NCBI RefSeq assembly: GCF_004912275.1
Contig: NZ_STGY01000071.1
Coordinates: forward strand, 62,001 to 126,000
DNA length: 64,000 nt
From: Glycomyces buryatensis
Lineage (GTDB): Bacteria > Actinomycetota > Actinomycetes > Mycobacteriales > Micromonosporaceae
Direction: 5' to 3'
Shown piece after piece: positions 19,803 to 28,314 of the stretch. The position numbers and the translations under genes are program-made. Numbering within the stretch: the stretch's first letter is position 1; every line of letters starts with the position of its first letter. Under the pieces are notes generated by a model. It had not been told where the DNA came from. It saw only the letters and a program-made list of their open reading frames with translations, and searched no databases.

Positions 19803-21023
19803 TCAGCGGAACGACTGCAGCGCCTCGGTGCCCGGCGGCTCCTCCGCCCGGATGAGCGACTCGAGCTCGGCCATGCGCTCCCAGGTGTTCACGGCCATCC
19901 CCGCGAGCACCCGGCCGCCCTTGGTCCAGAAGACCACGAACTCCAGCGACTCAACCGAACCGGAGACCACCACCTCGTCGTAGGCGTCCGGGCCCGCGAC
20001 GAAGCCGAGGTACTCCATGCCCAGGTCGTACTGGTCGGTGAAGAAGTACGGCAACTTGTCGTAGGGCTCCTCGGCCCCGAGCATCGCCTTCGCCGCGTGC
20101 GGGCCGGTGTCGAGCGCGGTCTGCCAGTGCTCCACCCGGATCGGGCGTCCGTAGCGGGAGGACGGAATGCTCGCGATGTCCCCCGCGGCCCAGATGTCCG
20201 GGCCGCTCGTCCGCAGCGTCCCGTCGACGGCGATGCCGCCGCCGAGGTCCTTGGCGCGCAGGTTGATGCCAGCCTCGACCGCGAGGCCGGTGTTCGGGGT
20301 CGCGCCGACCGCGATGAGCACGATGTCGGCCTCAACGCGCTTGCCGTCCTCAGTCTCGACGCCCGTGGCCTTGCCGTCCTCGCCGAGGATCTTTGCGACC
20401 TGGGTACGTCGCCGCAGGTCCACGCCGTGGTCGGTGTGGAGCTTGGCGAATACCAGGCCCATCTCGGGCCCGAGGACGCGTTCGAGCGGCTCCGCGCCGA
20501 GCCCGAACACCGTGACCTCCCGCCCGAGCTGCCGCGCGGAGGCGGCGACTTCCATGCCGATCCAGCCGTCGCCGACGATCGCCACCCTCTCGGACTCGTG
20601 CAGAGCACTTGCCAGGAGGTCGGATTGCTCGACCGTGCGCAGCAGGTGCACGTTCTGGAGGTCCGAGCCCGGGATGGGGAGCGGGCGCGGGTTGGAACCG
20701 GTGGCGAGTAGGAGCTTCTTGTAGTCGACGGTGGAGCCGTCGGCAAGCGAGAGCCGCCGGGCGGCCGGGTCGAGCCCGGTCGCGGGCTCGCCGGTCCGCA
20801 GCTCGGCGTTCCGGGCGAACCAGTCCTCGTCGACGGTGAACACGGCCGAACGGTCCGCCTCGCCGCGCAGGTAGTCCTTCGACAGTGGCGGCCGCTCGTA
20901 CGGGCGATGGGCTTCACCCGTGACGATGACGAGGTCGTCCTCGTAGCCCTCGTCGCGGAGCGTCACGGCGGCCTTGGCCGCGGCGAGACCGCCTCCGACG
21001 ATGACGAACGGTGCGTGGCTCAT
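19803..21023 (-). CDS. FAD-dependent NAD(P)H oxidoreductase, ferredoxin-reductase type
   Basis: A 406-residue flavoprotein. The FAD-binding Rossmann motif is VIVGGGLAAAKAAVTLRDEG at residues 7-26, the second dinucleotide motif is VAIVGDGWIGMEVAASA, followed by VGATPN and the FAD motif DIWAAGDIA. The C-terminal reductase domain is present (FFTDQYDLGMEYLGF). The best match is the family of BphA4-like ferredoxin reductases that pass electrons from NADH to a ferredoxin or rubredoxin; no partner gene is adjacent. It is alone on its strand, 3' of the tandem repeat region. Confidence 0.88.
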   Translation of the reverse strand: MSHAPFVIVGGGLAAAKAAVTLRDEGYEDDLVIVTGEAHRPYERPPLSKDYLRGEADRSAVFTVDEDWFARNAELRTGEPATGLDPAARRLSLADGSTVDYKKLLLATGSNPRPLPIPGSDLQNVHLLRTVEQSDLLASALHESERVAIVGDGWIGMEVAASARQLGREVTVFGLGAEPLERVLGPEMGLVFAKLHTDHGVDLRRRTQVAKILGEDGKATGVETEDGKRVEADIVLIAVGATPNTGLAVEAGINLRAKDLGGGIAVDGTLRTSGPDIWAAGDIASIPSSRYGRPIRVEHWQTALDTGPHAAKAMLGAEEPYDKLPYFFTDQYDLGMEYLGFVAGPDAYDEVVVSGSVESLEFVVFWTKGGRVLAGMAVNTWERMAELESLIRAEEPPGTEALQSFR

Positions 21024-21188
21024 GAGCGCCTCCGGCTCGATAGGCGGCAGGTCGACATCATTGTCCCGCGATCGACTGATCTCGGGGCGGATCGACCGAG
21101 ATCGGAGTGCCCGGACCGCGGCGGCTCAATCGCAGGGGAGCGTGCCATGAGGGAACGGTGATGGATCGCCGTGGAAGGCGGCCGAGGG

Positions 21189-21250
21189 TCCGCGACCCAG
21201 CACCGAGATGGTGCCGGGCCGCGGACGTGGTTGTCAGGACGTGGTTGTCA
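21189..21250 (-). terminator. Stem-loop and 14-bp tandem duplication after the DUF4360 gene
   Basis: GTCCGCG at 21189 and CGCGGAC at 21221 enclose a second stem GCACC/GGTGC, forming a long hairpin downstream of the DUF4360 stop. Next to it GGACGTGGTTGTCA is duplicated exactly in tandem at 21223-21250, one copy overlapping the hairpin arm. Confidence 0.55.
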
Positions 21251-21266
21251 GAACGCGGTGTCCTCC

Positions 21267-21935
21267 TCAGTTATCCGCCGGGCATCGCTTCCAGGCGAAG
21301 TGGTAGATGGTGTTGATGTCGCCGTCCGTGGAGTCCATGGTCATGAAGCTCTTCTTGGTGGGGTCGGTGCCCGCGGACACTCGGACTTCGGTGTTGATGT
21401 TGAAGTTCCGCTCCTCGCCGCACGGCTTGTAGCTGAGCTGGTCGGTCTCGACCTCGTCGGTGAACTGCCAGTTGTCGCTGTGCGGGGCCGCCAGGTCATG
21501 GGTGACGCTGGAGGTCGCCGAGTCGCCTGAGAAGTAGTAGCTCGCCTTCTGCAAGCCGGTGGCGCCGGGTTCGAGGTGCCCGAAGCCGCGGTAGTCGGCC
21601 CTCGCGATCGCGTAGGTGAAGCCCGACGGGATGTGCACGATCAGGTTGAGCTGGCAGTTCTTGCGGAAATCGGTGGGGTCCGAATTGCCGCCCGCCTGGG
21701 CGAGGTACTCGCTGTAGGTCACGGTGAAGGAGGTGTTGCCCTCGTTGACCGCGACCGCGGCGGTGCCCGCCGGGCACCCGGAGCCGTTGACGGTGGCGAC
21801 GTCGATGACGATCTGGTCGGGCGGCGGATTCTGGAAGTGAGATGCGGCGGCCGCCGGGCCCGCCGCGGTGGTGATCAGGCCCGCCACCAGGGCGAAGGCC
21901 CCGGCGATCACAGAAGCCTTTCGGAGGGTTTTCAT
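21267..21935 (-). CDS. Secreted DUF4360 protein
   Basis: A 222-residue protein with a Sec signal peptide (MKTLRKASVIAGAFALVAG, cleavage after AAA near residue 31) and the DUF4360 fold: VATVNGSGCPAGTAAVAV near the mature N terminus, FTVTYSEYLAQAGG in the middle, and paired Cys residues (KNCQLNL, KPCGEER, KRCPADN). DUF4360 proteins are small secreted proteins of fungi and actinobacteria with unknown function. Its 480-bp upstream region is AT rich and contains the likely promoter. Confidence 0.85.
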   Translation of the reverse strand: MKTLRKASVIAGAFALVAGLITTAAGPAAAASHFQNPPPDQIVIDVATVNGSGCPAGTAAVAVNEGNTSFTVTYSEYLAQAGGNSDPTDFRKNCQLNLIVHIPSGFTYAIARADYRGFGHLEPGATGLQKASYYFSGDSATSSVTHDLAAPHSDNWQFTDEVETDQLSYKPCGEERNFNINTEVRVSAGTDPTKKSFMTMDSTDGDINTIYHFAWKRCPADN

Positions 21936-22089
21936 GTTGGATCCTTTTCTGGGCTATGGGCAGTCTTCCGACTGCTGGACAAGAGGCAGAGGGATCGGAG
22001 ACATTGCGCCGCAGGGGCTCGGGTTGGGGTGTTGGAATCGTTCCGGGCGAATACCTGCGCAAGGATCGGCTCTCCGGCTTGTGACCAGA

Positions 22090-22384
22090 TTGCACCGTCC
22101 AAATACTAATTTAAGACCATAAATATGTAATGAGTCAATGACTAGGGATGATTTTGTCTCAAAGAGATAAATGAGAATAAAGTTGCAAACAAGGCATCTG
22201 CGGCACGCCTGGGTCCAAATTTGACTGCTGGTGCGGCATTGCCGAACCACCCGGAGCGGTCGCAGAACCTTCCTCGCGGCACAAAGGCAACCGCCCGCCG
22301 AGTGAGGCCGAGAGGGACGGCGGCGCACGAACTCAGGCCAGATCCGCTCGGATCCCCTCTTGTCCTATCTATCGATTAACGATA
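22090..22384. promoter_or_regulatory. AT-rich island with short palindromes between divergent genes
   Basis: In a genome of roughly 68-70 percent GC, the stretch 22100-22200 is mostly A and T. AGTCAATGACT at 22133-22143 is a palindrome with one central base, and TCTCAAAGAGA follows. At 22370-22384 TATCG and CGATA flank five bases just upstream of the DUF2975/HTH operon, a possible site for the HTH protein. No gene is seen between 21936 and 22417. Confidence 0.45.
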
Positions 22385-22417
22385 TATTTCTATTGCCAAT
22401 CGATCGAAGGAGGAGAA

Positions 22418-22915
22418 ATGGGGAAGCTTACAGTGCTGGCGTTGCGCGTCGTGATCGTCATGTTGGGCGCCGGCTCGTTGTTCGTTCAGTCCGTGATGGT
22501 GCCGATCGTGGTCCAGGACGAGGAGTGGTCCGATGGGCCGCTTCCGAGCCAACTCGTCGCGGGTCTCGTGATCGTGGTCCTCGGCGTCGTCGCGATGCAG
22601 GTGGTCCTGGTCTGCGTCTGGAAACTCGTCACCATGGTGAAGCGGGGAACAGTGTTCTCCAACGCCGCTTTCCGCTACGTGGACGTCGTGATCGGTGCTT
22701 TCGCGGCGGCCGCCGTACTGGTATTCGCGTTCGGGTTCGTGCTGGCGCCGGGCGAAGAGGTCCCCCCGGGAATGGTGCTCCTCGTGGGCGGAGTCGGCAT
22801 AGCCGTCGTGGGTATCGCGCTCGTCGTGCTCGTGATGCGGGCACTGCTGGCCCAGGCCGTCGCGCGCGATGCCGAAGCGACGCAACTGCGCGACGAGCTG
22901 GACGAGGTGATCTGA
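22418..22915 (+). CDS. DUF2975 membrane protein
   Basis: A 165-residue membrane protein with four hydrophobic helices at about residues 8-30, 45-65, 82-105 and 116-140, matching DUF2975 (YoaS-like). AGGAGG lies 4 nt before the ATG. Its stop overlaps the start of a YozG-type HTH gene by one base, the gene order seen in many Gram-positive bacteria where the two are always paired. The function is unknown; a membrane sensor coupled to the HTH regulator is the usual suggestion. Confidence 0.85.
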   Translation: MGKLTVLALRVVIVMLGAGSLFVQSVMVPIVVQDEEWSDGPLPSQLVAGLVIVVLGVVAMQVVLVCVWKLVTMVKRGTVFSNAAFRYVDVVIGAFAAAAVLVFAFGFVLAPGEEVPPGMVLLVGGVGIAVVGIALVVLVMRALLAQAVARDAEATQLRDELDEVI

Positions 22916-23121
22916 TGCCGATCGTCGTCGATATCGACGTGGTACTGGCCAAGCGGAAGATGTCCGTGGGCGAGCTGGCGGACCGCGTCGGCATCACCCC
23001 CGCCAACCTGTCGGTCCTCAAGAACGGCCGCGCCAAGGCGGTCCGGTTCACCACCCTCGCCGCACTCTGCGAAGTCCTGGAATGCCAGCCCGGGGATCTG
23101 CTCCGGTGGGAGTCCGACTAA
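22915..23121 (+). CDS. YozG-type helix-turn-helix regulator
   Basis: A 68-residue Cro/CI-family protein consisting of little more than the DNA-binding domain: VVLAKRKMSVGELADRVGIT, then PANLSVLKNGRAKAVRFTTL, then CEVLECQPGDLLRW. It is the standard partner of DUF2975 proteins. The ATG overlaps the last base of the upstream stop codon, so the two proteins are made together. It probably binds the inverted repeat at 22370-22384 and controls its own operon. Confidence 0.9.
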   Translation: MPIVVDIDVVLAKRKMSVGELADRVGITPANLSVLKNGRAKAVRFTTLAALCEVLECQPGDLLRWESD

Positions 23122-23356
23122 CGGTTCCGGCCAGGCGCCTCGCCGGCCCAGACCAAGCCCACCCCGAGGCACCCGCGCCCCACGGCCCCGGCTCCGTACC
23201 CTGCGGTTCGCGCCCACGCGATATGATGGACCGCACAGGAAAACGTTGCCCCCCAGATCAAGTCGAGCTGTCATCCCCCGGCGCCCCGACTCCCGTGACT
23301 TGACCCCAAGGCGCGAACGTCATGCCCGCCGACAGCACCCCGACAGGAATGCTGTG

Positions 23357-25252
23357 ATGTCCCCGAGACCAACTCCGCTCATAGGACCCAGATCCGTCCC
23401 CCGAAAGGCCTCAAGGGACCAGACCGGCCGCTACCTCAAGGCCCCCGGCCCCGAATCCGAACGCCCGCCCGTCCTCAACTTCACCGGACCTCCCGGATTC
23501 GGCAAGACCACCCTGCTGCGCCAGCTCGACAAGTGGTACGAAGCGGACGAAGAACCCCCGCACGCACTCGTCGACAGCAGCGACTACCCCAAGCTGGAAG
23601 ACCTCCCCAAAATGCTCGAGGAGATCAAGTTCCAGCTCGGACGACGCAGCCCCGGGTACGGCCGCATCCCCTTCCGCCGCCTTGAACTCGCGCTGGCGGT
23701 GACCGAGCAGCCCGTCGACTTCACCGACCAGGGACACGCCTACCGCCGACTGAAGCGACTGACGCGCAAGGCCTCCCGCAGCCGCCGCGTTCCCGAAGTG
23801 GGCGGCGGCGTGCTCGGCGACGTTTTCCAGTCGCTCGTGCAGATGCCGCTCGCGCTGCTGCGCACCCCCGTCGAAATGATCGTGACCGCCGCGATCTCCT
23901 TCCTCATGAGCCGCCCGCTCGCCCGCCGCCGCTTCCAGAAATGGTTCGGACACCGCGACCAGGGACGCACCATCCACCCCGAAGACGCGCTCGCCCACCT
24001 CAATCGCACCGCCCAGACGCCCCGCCTGTTCCGCGAACGCGACGAGCTCCTGGTGGACGCCTTCCTCGCCGACCTGCGCGACGCCTATGGCCGCGGCAGA
24101 CTCTCACGGCCCGGCTGGCTCTCGTGCGTCGTCCTGCTCGACAATGCCGACAGCCGCGTCGGCACCCAGTTCCTGCGCCACTTCCGCCACCTGCGCAGCC
24201 AACTCCAGCACACCGCCGCCCGCGCCGAACCCCTCCTGGTCGTCACCGCCAGCCGCGAACCCATCGGCGGCGCCTCAATGGAAGTGCACCCCGTTCCCGC
24301 CTTCACCGAGAACGACGTGGAATGGCTCGCCTCCGACCTGCCCGAGGTCGACGAGCAGGAATGGCTGCCCAAACTCATCCACCAGACCACCGGCTACCCC
24401 GCCGCTGCCGCCGCGCTCGTCCGGACCGCCTGCGCGAAACCGGAGTCCGCCACCGGCATCGACGCGCTCCTGGCCCAGGCCTCGACCGACGGGCCTGACC
24501 ACCGCAGCCTCGAAGACCGGCTCTACCAGGACCTCGTGAACCATCTGCTCGTCGAGTCGGGCCCGCTCCCGTTCCCCGACGCGGCCCTTGACGCCTTCAT
24601 CACCTTCTCCGCCGCCCGGAACCAGACCGAAGCCGACCACCTCGCCAAGGCGCGCAAGGGAAGCGTCCTCGCCGACCCCGCCCTCATCCTCCAATCCGAC
24701 CTGTGGTCCGAGGAGAGCGGCACTGCCGCCCACGCCCTGCTGCGATGGCTCCTGTCCCGGCGCCTCGCCCGGCGCGGCGACGGCGAATGGAGCTGGAAGG
24801 AGGTCCACGCGACCCTGCGGGTCTGGTGCCGCACCCGAGGCGACCTGGCCGGCGAACTGCACCACGCGCTCGCGGGCGGCGACCTCGCCGCCGTGTCCAA
24901 AGTGCTCGCCGACCGACTGTCCGGGCAGGATCTGGAGGGGCGCTGGCTGGACCTGCTCAGGGAGGTCACCAAGGCGCCCCGCCAGGGAGGCGACGGGACC
25001 GGCGAGCCCTACTCGCGGCAGGTCGCCCTCGCGAAATCCATCATGGACCCCGCGCGGCCCCAACTCGCCCACATCGCCCACCTGGTCGCCGGGCTGTGGC
25101 TCGCCGCCTCCCCGACCACCGGTTCGGAGCGACGCAGCCTGCACCGGCAGATCTCGCTGGACTACCGCCAGGTCGCGCCCTATGCCGACCGCCCCGCAGA
25201 CCTGATCGAGGAAGCCGACCGGCACGAACGGCTGGCCGAGGACTGGCACTAG
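23357..25252 (+). CDS. STAND-like P-loop ATPase with a possible membrane-inserted segment
   Basis: A 631-residue protein. The Walker A motif GPPGFGKTT lies at 44-52 and a Walker B-like CVVLLDNAD near 256-264, followed by a sensor-like VVTASREP, the arrangement of STAND/Orc-type ATPases. Between them, around residues 150-187, sits an unusual hydrophobic run (VFQSLVQMPLALL, then VEMIVTAAISFLM) that may dip into the membrane. The C-terminal 280 residues are helical without recognisable TPR or WD repeats. AGGAA precedes the ATG by 7 nt, and TATGAT at 23222 may be its promoter. It is followed on the same strand by two membrane-anchored binding-protein homologues, implying one functional unit. The exact role is not known. 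Confidence 0.7.
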   Translation: MSPRPTPLIGPRSVPRKASRDQTGRYLKAPGPESERPPVLNFTGPPGFGKTTLLRQLDKWYEADEEPPHALVDSSDYPKLEDLPKMLEEIKFQLGRRSPGYGRIPFRRLELALAVTEQPVDFTDQGHAYRRLKRLTRKASRSRRVPEVGGGVLGDVFQSLVQMPLALLRTPVEMIVTAAISFLMSRPLARRRFQKWFGHRDQGRTIHPEDALAHLNRTAQTPRLFRERDELLVDAFLADLRDAYGRGRLSRPGWLSCVVLLDNADSRVGTQFLRHFRHLRSQLQHTAARAEPLLVVTASREPIGGASMEVHPVPAFTENDVEWLASDLPEVDEQEWLPKLIHQTTGYPAAAAALVRTACAKPESATGIDALLAQASTDGPDHRSLEDRLYQDLVNHLLVESGPLPFPDAALDAFITFSAARNQTEADHLAKARKGSVLADPALILQSDLWSEESGTAAHALLRWLLSRRLARRGDGEWSWKEVHATLRVWCRTRGDLAGELHHALAGGDLAAVSKVLADRLSGQDLEGRWLDLLREVTKAPRQGGDGTGEPYSRQVALAKSIMDPARPQLAHIAHLVAGLWLAASPTTGSERRSLHRQISLDYRQVAPYADRPADLIEEADRHERLAEDWH

Positions 25253-25298
25253 GGGGTGTGTGGTGGTACCGAACGGCCTGGCTCCACCACACGCCCCT
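25251..25298 (+). terminator. Intergenic hairpin between the ATPase and first binding-protein gene
   Basis: GTGTGGTGG pairs exactly with CCACCACAC across 17 nt, extended by AGGGG with CCCCT. It starts at the ATPase stop codon. Lacking a T tract, it may attenuate rather than end transcription and so set the ATPase to binding-protein ratio. Confidence 0.5.
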
Positions 25299-25330
25299 GC
25301 CGGCCCCGCACACACGCTTGAGGAGAGAGC

Positions 25331-26815
25331 ATGTCCAACGGACGTCAGAGATGGAAGCAGCGCAAGCGGGTCGTCATCGGCACGGTCATCGCGCTGGGAT
25401 CGATCCTGCTGGCCTACTTCGTGATCACCACCGTGCCCGACGCCCGCTGCGGCGGCCCGTTCGACGGCATCCGCTTCCAGGAGGGCGAATGCGTCGGCGT
25501 CACCGACGGCTCGTTCGTCTTCGATCCCGCGCTCGCGGCGATCCAGGCGGACATCAAGGCCGAGAACGACTGGGCCCAGGCCGAATCCGAGAGCTCGGGC
25601 GTCGCGCTGGTGAAGGTGGGCCTGCTGATGCCGATCACCACCACCGCCAACAGCGCCGTGAATCTCGACGTCGTGCTCAGTTCGCTCCAGGGCGCCTATG
25701 TGGCGCTCCACCGTTCCAACCACACCGTCGAGTTCGGCGACCCGCAGCCGCTGGTCCAGCTCCACCTCGCCAACGAGGGCAGCGTCCAGCAGGGCTCGGC
25801 GATGGCCGTGTCGCAGCTGGTGGACATGACCGACGACGAGGTGCCGCTGATCGCCGTCATGGGGCCCGCCATCGGCACAGAGACCACCAGGGAGTCCGTC
25901 ACCCGGCTTTCGGATGCGGACATCCCCGTCATCACCGGGGCGACCACCGCCGACGACCTCGACAACGACAGCGTCGAGAACCTGCTGCGCACCGCCCCCA
26001 GCAATACCGACTTCGCGACGGCGCTGCGCCACTACCTCGACGACCGGCCCGAAGGCGAACTGGAGACCGGCATCCTCGTCTACGACGACATCGCGCAGGA
26101 CACCTTCGTCACCACGCTCCGCGAGGCCTACGAGACCCAGCTGGGCGACTACATCGAGTTCTCCGACCAGCCATTCAAGGGCCAATCGGTGGAGCAGGGC
26201 GGGCCCGACGTGTTCTACCCGATCACCCAGAACATCTGCTCGGCCGAGCCGGACATGGTCTTCTTCGCCGGGCGCGCGCCCGACGCCGAGGTCTTCATCG
26301 AGGCGCTGAGCGAGCGGGTGTGCGTGGCCGAGCACCTCACCGTCATGTTCGTCGAGGTCGGGCTGTATCCGCGGGGCGAGGAGGTGCTCGACCAGTTGGA
26401 GACGGGGAACCTCACCCTCCTGCACGCCACCGGCGCCGACCCCGGCTGGGCCCGCGGTGAGAAGGCGGCCCCCGAGGGCTTCGCGGACTTCCACGGATAC
26501 TTCCAGGACCTGGTCGACCCCGACCCCGTCTCCCTGGACAACGGCTACGCGATCACCTACCACGACTCCCTCGCGATCGCGGTCAGGGCCATGCGGATCA
26601 CCAGGCCGCAGGACGAGGGCGCCCCCACGGCGGCCGAGGTGACCGAGAGTCTGCTGCTGCTCAACACCGACAACACCGTCCAGGGCGCGAGCGGGACGCT
26701 CAGCTTCAACCGCAACCGGGGCGGCAACCCCGGCGGCAAGTACGTCCCGGTCATACCGCTGCCCTACTCCGAGGAGTACGCGGAGAACCAGACCTACATC
26801 ACCCCTGAGGAATAG
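25331..26815 (+). CDS. Membrane-anchored periplasmic-binding-fold protein (LivJ-like), copy 1
   Basis: A 494-residue protein with a single TM helix near residues 14-34 after a basic cytosolic stub (RQRWKQRKR), so the large domain faces outside. That domain resembles type 1 periplasmic binding proteins of branched-chain amino acid transporters: VKVGLLMPIT at the start, PVITGATTADDL, RTAPSNTDFATAL, and the closing ASGTLSFNRNRGGNPGG. It has no lipobox and no neighbouring ABC permease. A CVGVTDGSFVF motif lies just after the TM. GAGGAGA lies 4 nt before the ATG. It is likely an extracellular sensor working with the upstream ATPase, not a transporter part; this is inference. Confidence 0.75.
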   Translation: MSNGRQRWKQRKRVVIGTVIALGSILLAYFVITTVPDARCGGPFDGIRFQEGECVGVTDGSFVFDPALAAIQADIKAENDWAQAESESSGVALVKVGLLMPITTTANSAVNLDVVLSSLQGAYVALHRSNHTVEFGDPQPLVQLHLANEGSVQQGSAMAVSQLVDMTDDEVPLIAVMGPAIGTETTRESVTRLSDADIPVITGATTADDLDNDSVENLLRTAPSNTDFATALRHYLDDRPEGELETGILVYDDIAQDTFVTTLREAYETQLGDYIEFSDQPFKGQSVEQGGPDVFYPITQNICSAEPDMVFFAGRAPDAEVFIEALSERVCVAEHLTVMFVEVGLYPRGEEVLDQLETGNLTLLHATGADPGWARGEKAAPEGFADFHGYFQDLVDPDPVSLDNGYAITYHDSLAIAVRAMRITRPQDEGAPTAAEVTESLLLLNTDNTVQGASGTLSFNRNRGGNPGGKYVPVIPLPYSEEYAENQTYITPEE

Positions 26816-26826
26816 GAGACCGAGCG

Positions 26827-28314
26827 ATGTCCGAAGGCAGGGACCGCTGGCAGCGGTGGATGGGTACCCTCATCGGCTCGTTGATGGCAATGGTGCTGGT
26901 CGTGAGCGTCGTCAGCATCGTGCTCGTGTGGCCCGACGTCCGGTGTGGTTCTCCTTTGGACGGGATCGTCCTCAAGGAGGGCGAGTGCGTCGGGGTCAGC
27001 GACGGCTCGTTCGTCTTCGACGAGGCGCACCGGGAGGTGTACGAGGACATCGCGGACGAGAACGAATGGGCCGCGGCCGAAGCCGAGGCCGAAGGTCTTC
27101 CGCTGGTGCGGATCGCGCTCATGACGACGCTGACGACCACGCAGGACAGCGCGATGAGCGCCGACCGCATCCGCAGCGCACTCGACGGGGCGCTGGTGGC
27201 CCTGCACCGCGCCAACCGAACCCGCGAACTGGGCGACCCGCATCCACTGGTGCAGCTGGTCCTCGCGAACGAGGGCGCCCGCCAGACCCATTGGGAGGTG
27301 CCGGTCTCGGAGCTGGAGGACATGTCCGACGACGAGGTGCCGCTCGTGGCCGTCATGGGCCAGGGGGTCAGCAGCGACCGCACGATGGACGCGGCGTACC
27401 GGCTCTCCAAGCACGAGATCCCCATGGTCACCGGGGTCACCACCGCCGACGGCATCGACAACGGGATCATCCCCGGCCTGCTGCGCGCCGCGCCGAGCAA
27501 CACCGACTTCGCCATGGCGCTGCGGCAGTACGTCGACGGCCGCGAGGACATCGCCTCGGCGGTCCTGGTCCACGACAACGCCGAGACCGACCTGTACGCC
27601 CGGACGCTGCGCAGCGCGTACGAGGAGCACCTGAGCGAGTACCTGACGTCCTCCCACCAGCCGTTCCCGGGACGCTCGATCGAGGAGGGCGGTGTGGAGG
27701 TGTTCGACACGATCACCCAGAACGTCTGCGAGTCGGAGGCCCAGGCGGTCCTGTTCGCCGGCCGCGAGCCCGACCTGAAGGTCTTCATCGAGTCGTTGAG
27801 CCTGCGCGCCTGCCAGAGCGACCCGCTGACGGTCCTGTTCGGGGTCACCGGCACCGACCTACAGGCCGACGAGGAGGTCCTGGGCTGGATCGAGGAAGGC
27901 AACCTGTCGGTGCTGTACGCCGCCGGGGCCGATCCCGGCTGGGGCGACGGCGCCGAGACGCCGGAGGGCTTCGCGGACTTCCAGACCCACTTCGAGAACC
28001 TGGTGGGCGGCGGCCGGGAGGCCCTCGCCAACGGCTACGCGGTCACCTACCACGACGCCCTCATGACGGCGGTGAGCGCCGTACGGATCACCAACCCGTG
28101 GAGCGAGGAACCGCCGACGGCCGGGGACGTCCGCGACCACCTGTTGCTGCTCAACAGCGAGCAGGTGGTGCGCGGCGCGAGCGGGACGCTGAGCTTCAAC
28201 GAGAACCGCGACGGGAATCCGGGCGGCAAGTACGTCCCGGTGGTCCCGCTGCCGTATCCCGAGGACCCGGCGGACCTGCCACAGACAGGCCCGTACATAA
28301 CGCCGGTGCAGTGA
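26827..28314 (+). CDS. Membrane-anchored periplasmic-binding-fold protein (LivJ-like), copy 2
   Basis: A 495-residue tandem paralogue of the preceding protein, co-linear over its whole length: TM helix near residues 17-38, then ECVGVSDGSFVFDEA, VTGVTTADGIDN, APSNTDFAMALRQYV and ASGTLSFNENRDGNPGG. The pair has clearly diverged outside these blocks, which suggests different ligands or a heterodimer. The spacing is 11 bp after copy 1 and AGGAG lies 7 nt before the ATG. The last 456 bp are overlapped antisense by an unusually long GH43 reading frame. Confidence 0.75.
   Translation: MSEGRDRWQRWMGTLIGSLMAMVLVVSVVSIVLVWPDVRCGSPLDGIVLKEGECVGVSDGSFVFDEAHREVYEDIADENEWAAAEAEAEGLPLVRIALMTTLTTTQDSAMSADRIRSALDGALVALHRANRTRELGDPHPLVQLVLANEGARQTHWEVPVSELEDMSDDEVPLVAVMGQGVSSDRTMDAAYRLSKHEIPMVTGVTTADGIDNGIIPGLLRAAPSNTDFAMALRQYVDGREDIASAVLVHDNAETDLYARTLRSAYEEHLSEYLTSSHQPFPGRSIEEGGVEVFDTITQNVCESEAQAVLFAGREPDLKVFIESLSLRACQSDPLTVLFGVTGTDLQADEEVLGWIEEGNLSVLYAAGADPGWGDGAETPEGFADFQTHFENLVGGGREALANGYAVTYHDALMTAVSAVRITNPWSEEPPTAGDVRDHLLLLNSEQVVRGASGTLSFNENRDGNPGGKYVPVVPLPYPEDPADLPQTGPYITPVQ

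Noticed and set aside
25331-28314. Ordinary branched-chain amino acid ABC transporter genes
   Set aside because: There is a TM anchor in place of a lipobox, and no permease or transport ATPase genes; the linked ATPase is of STAND type.
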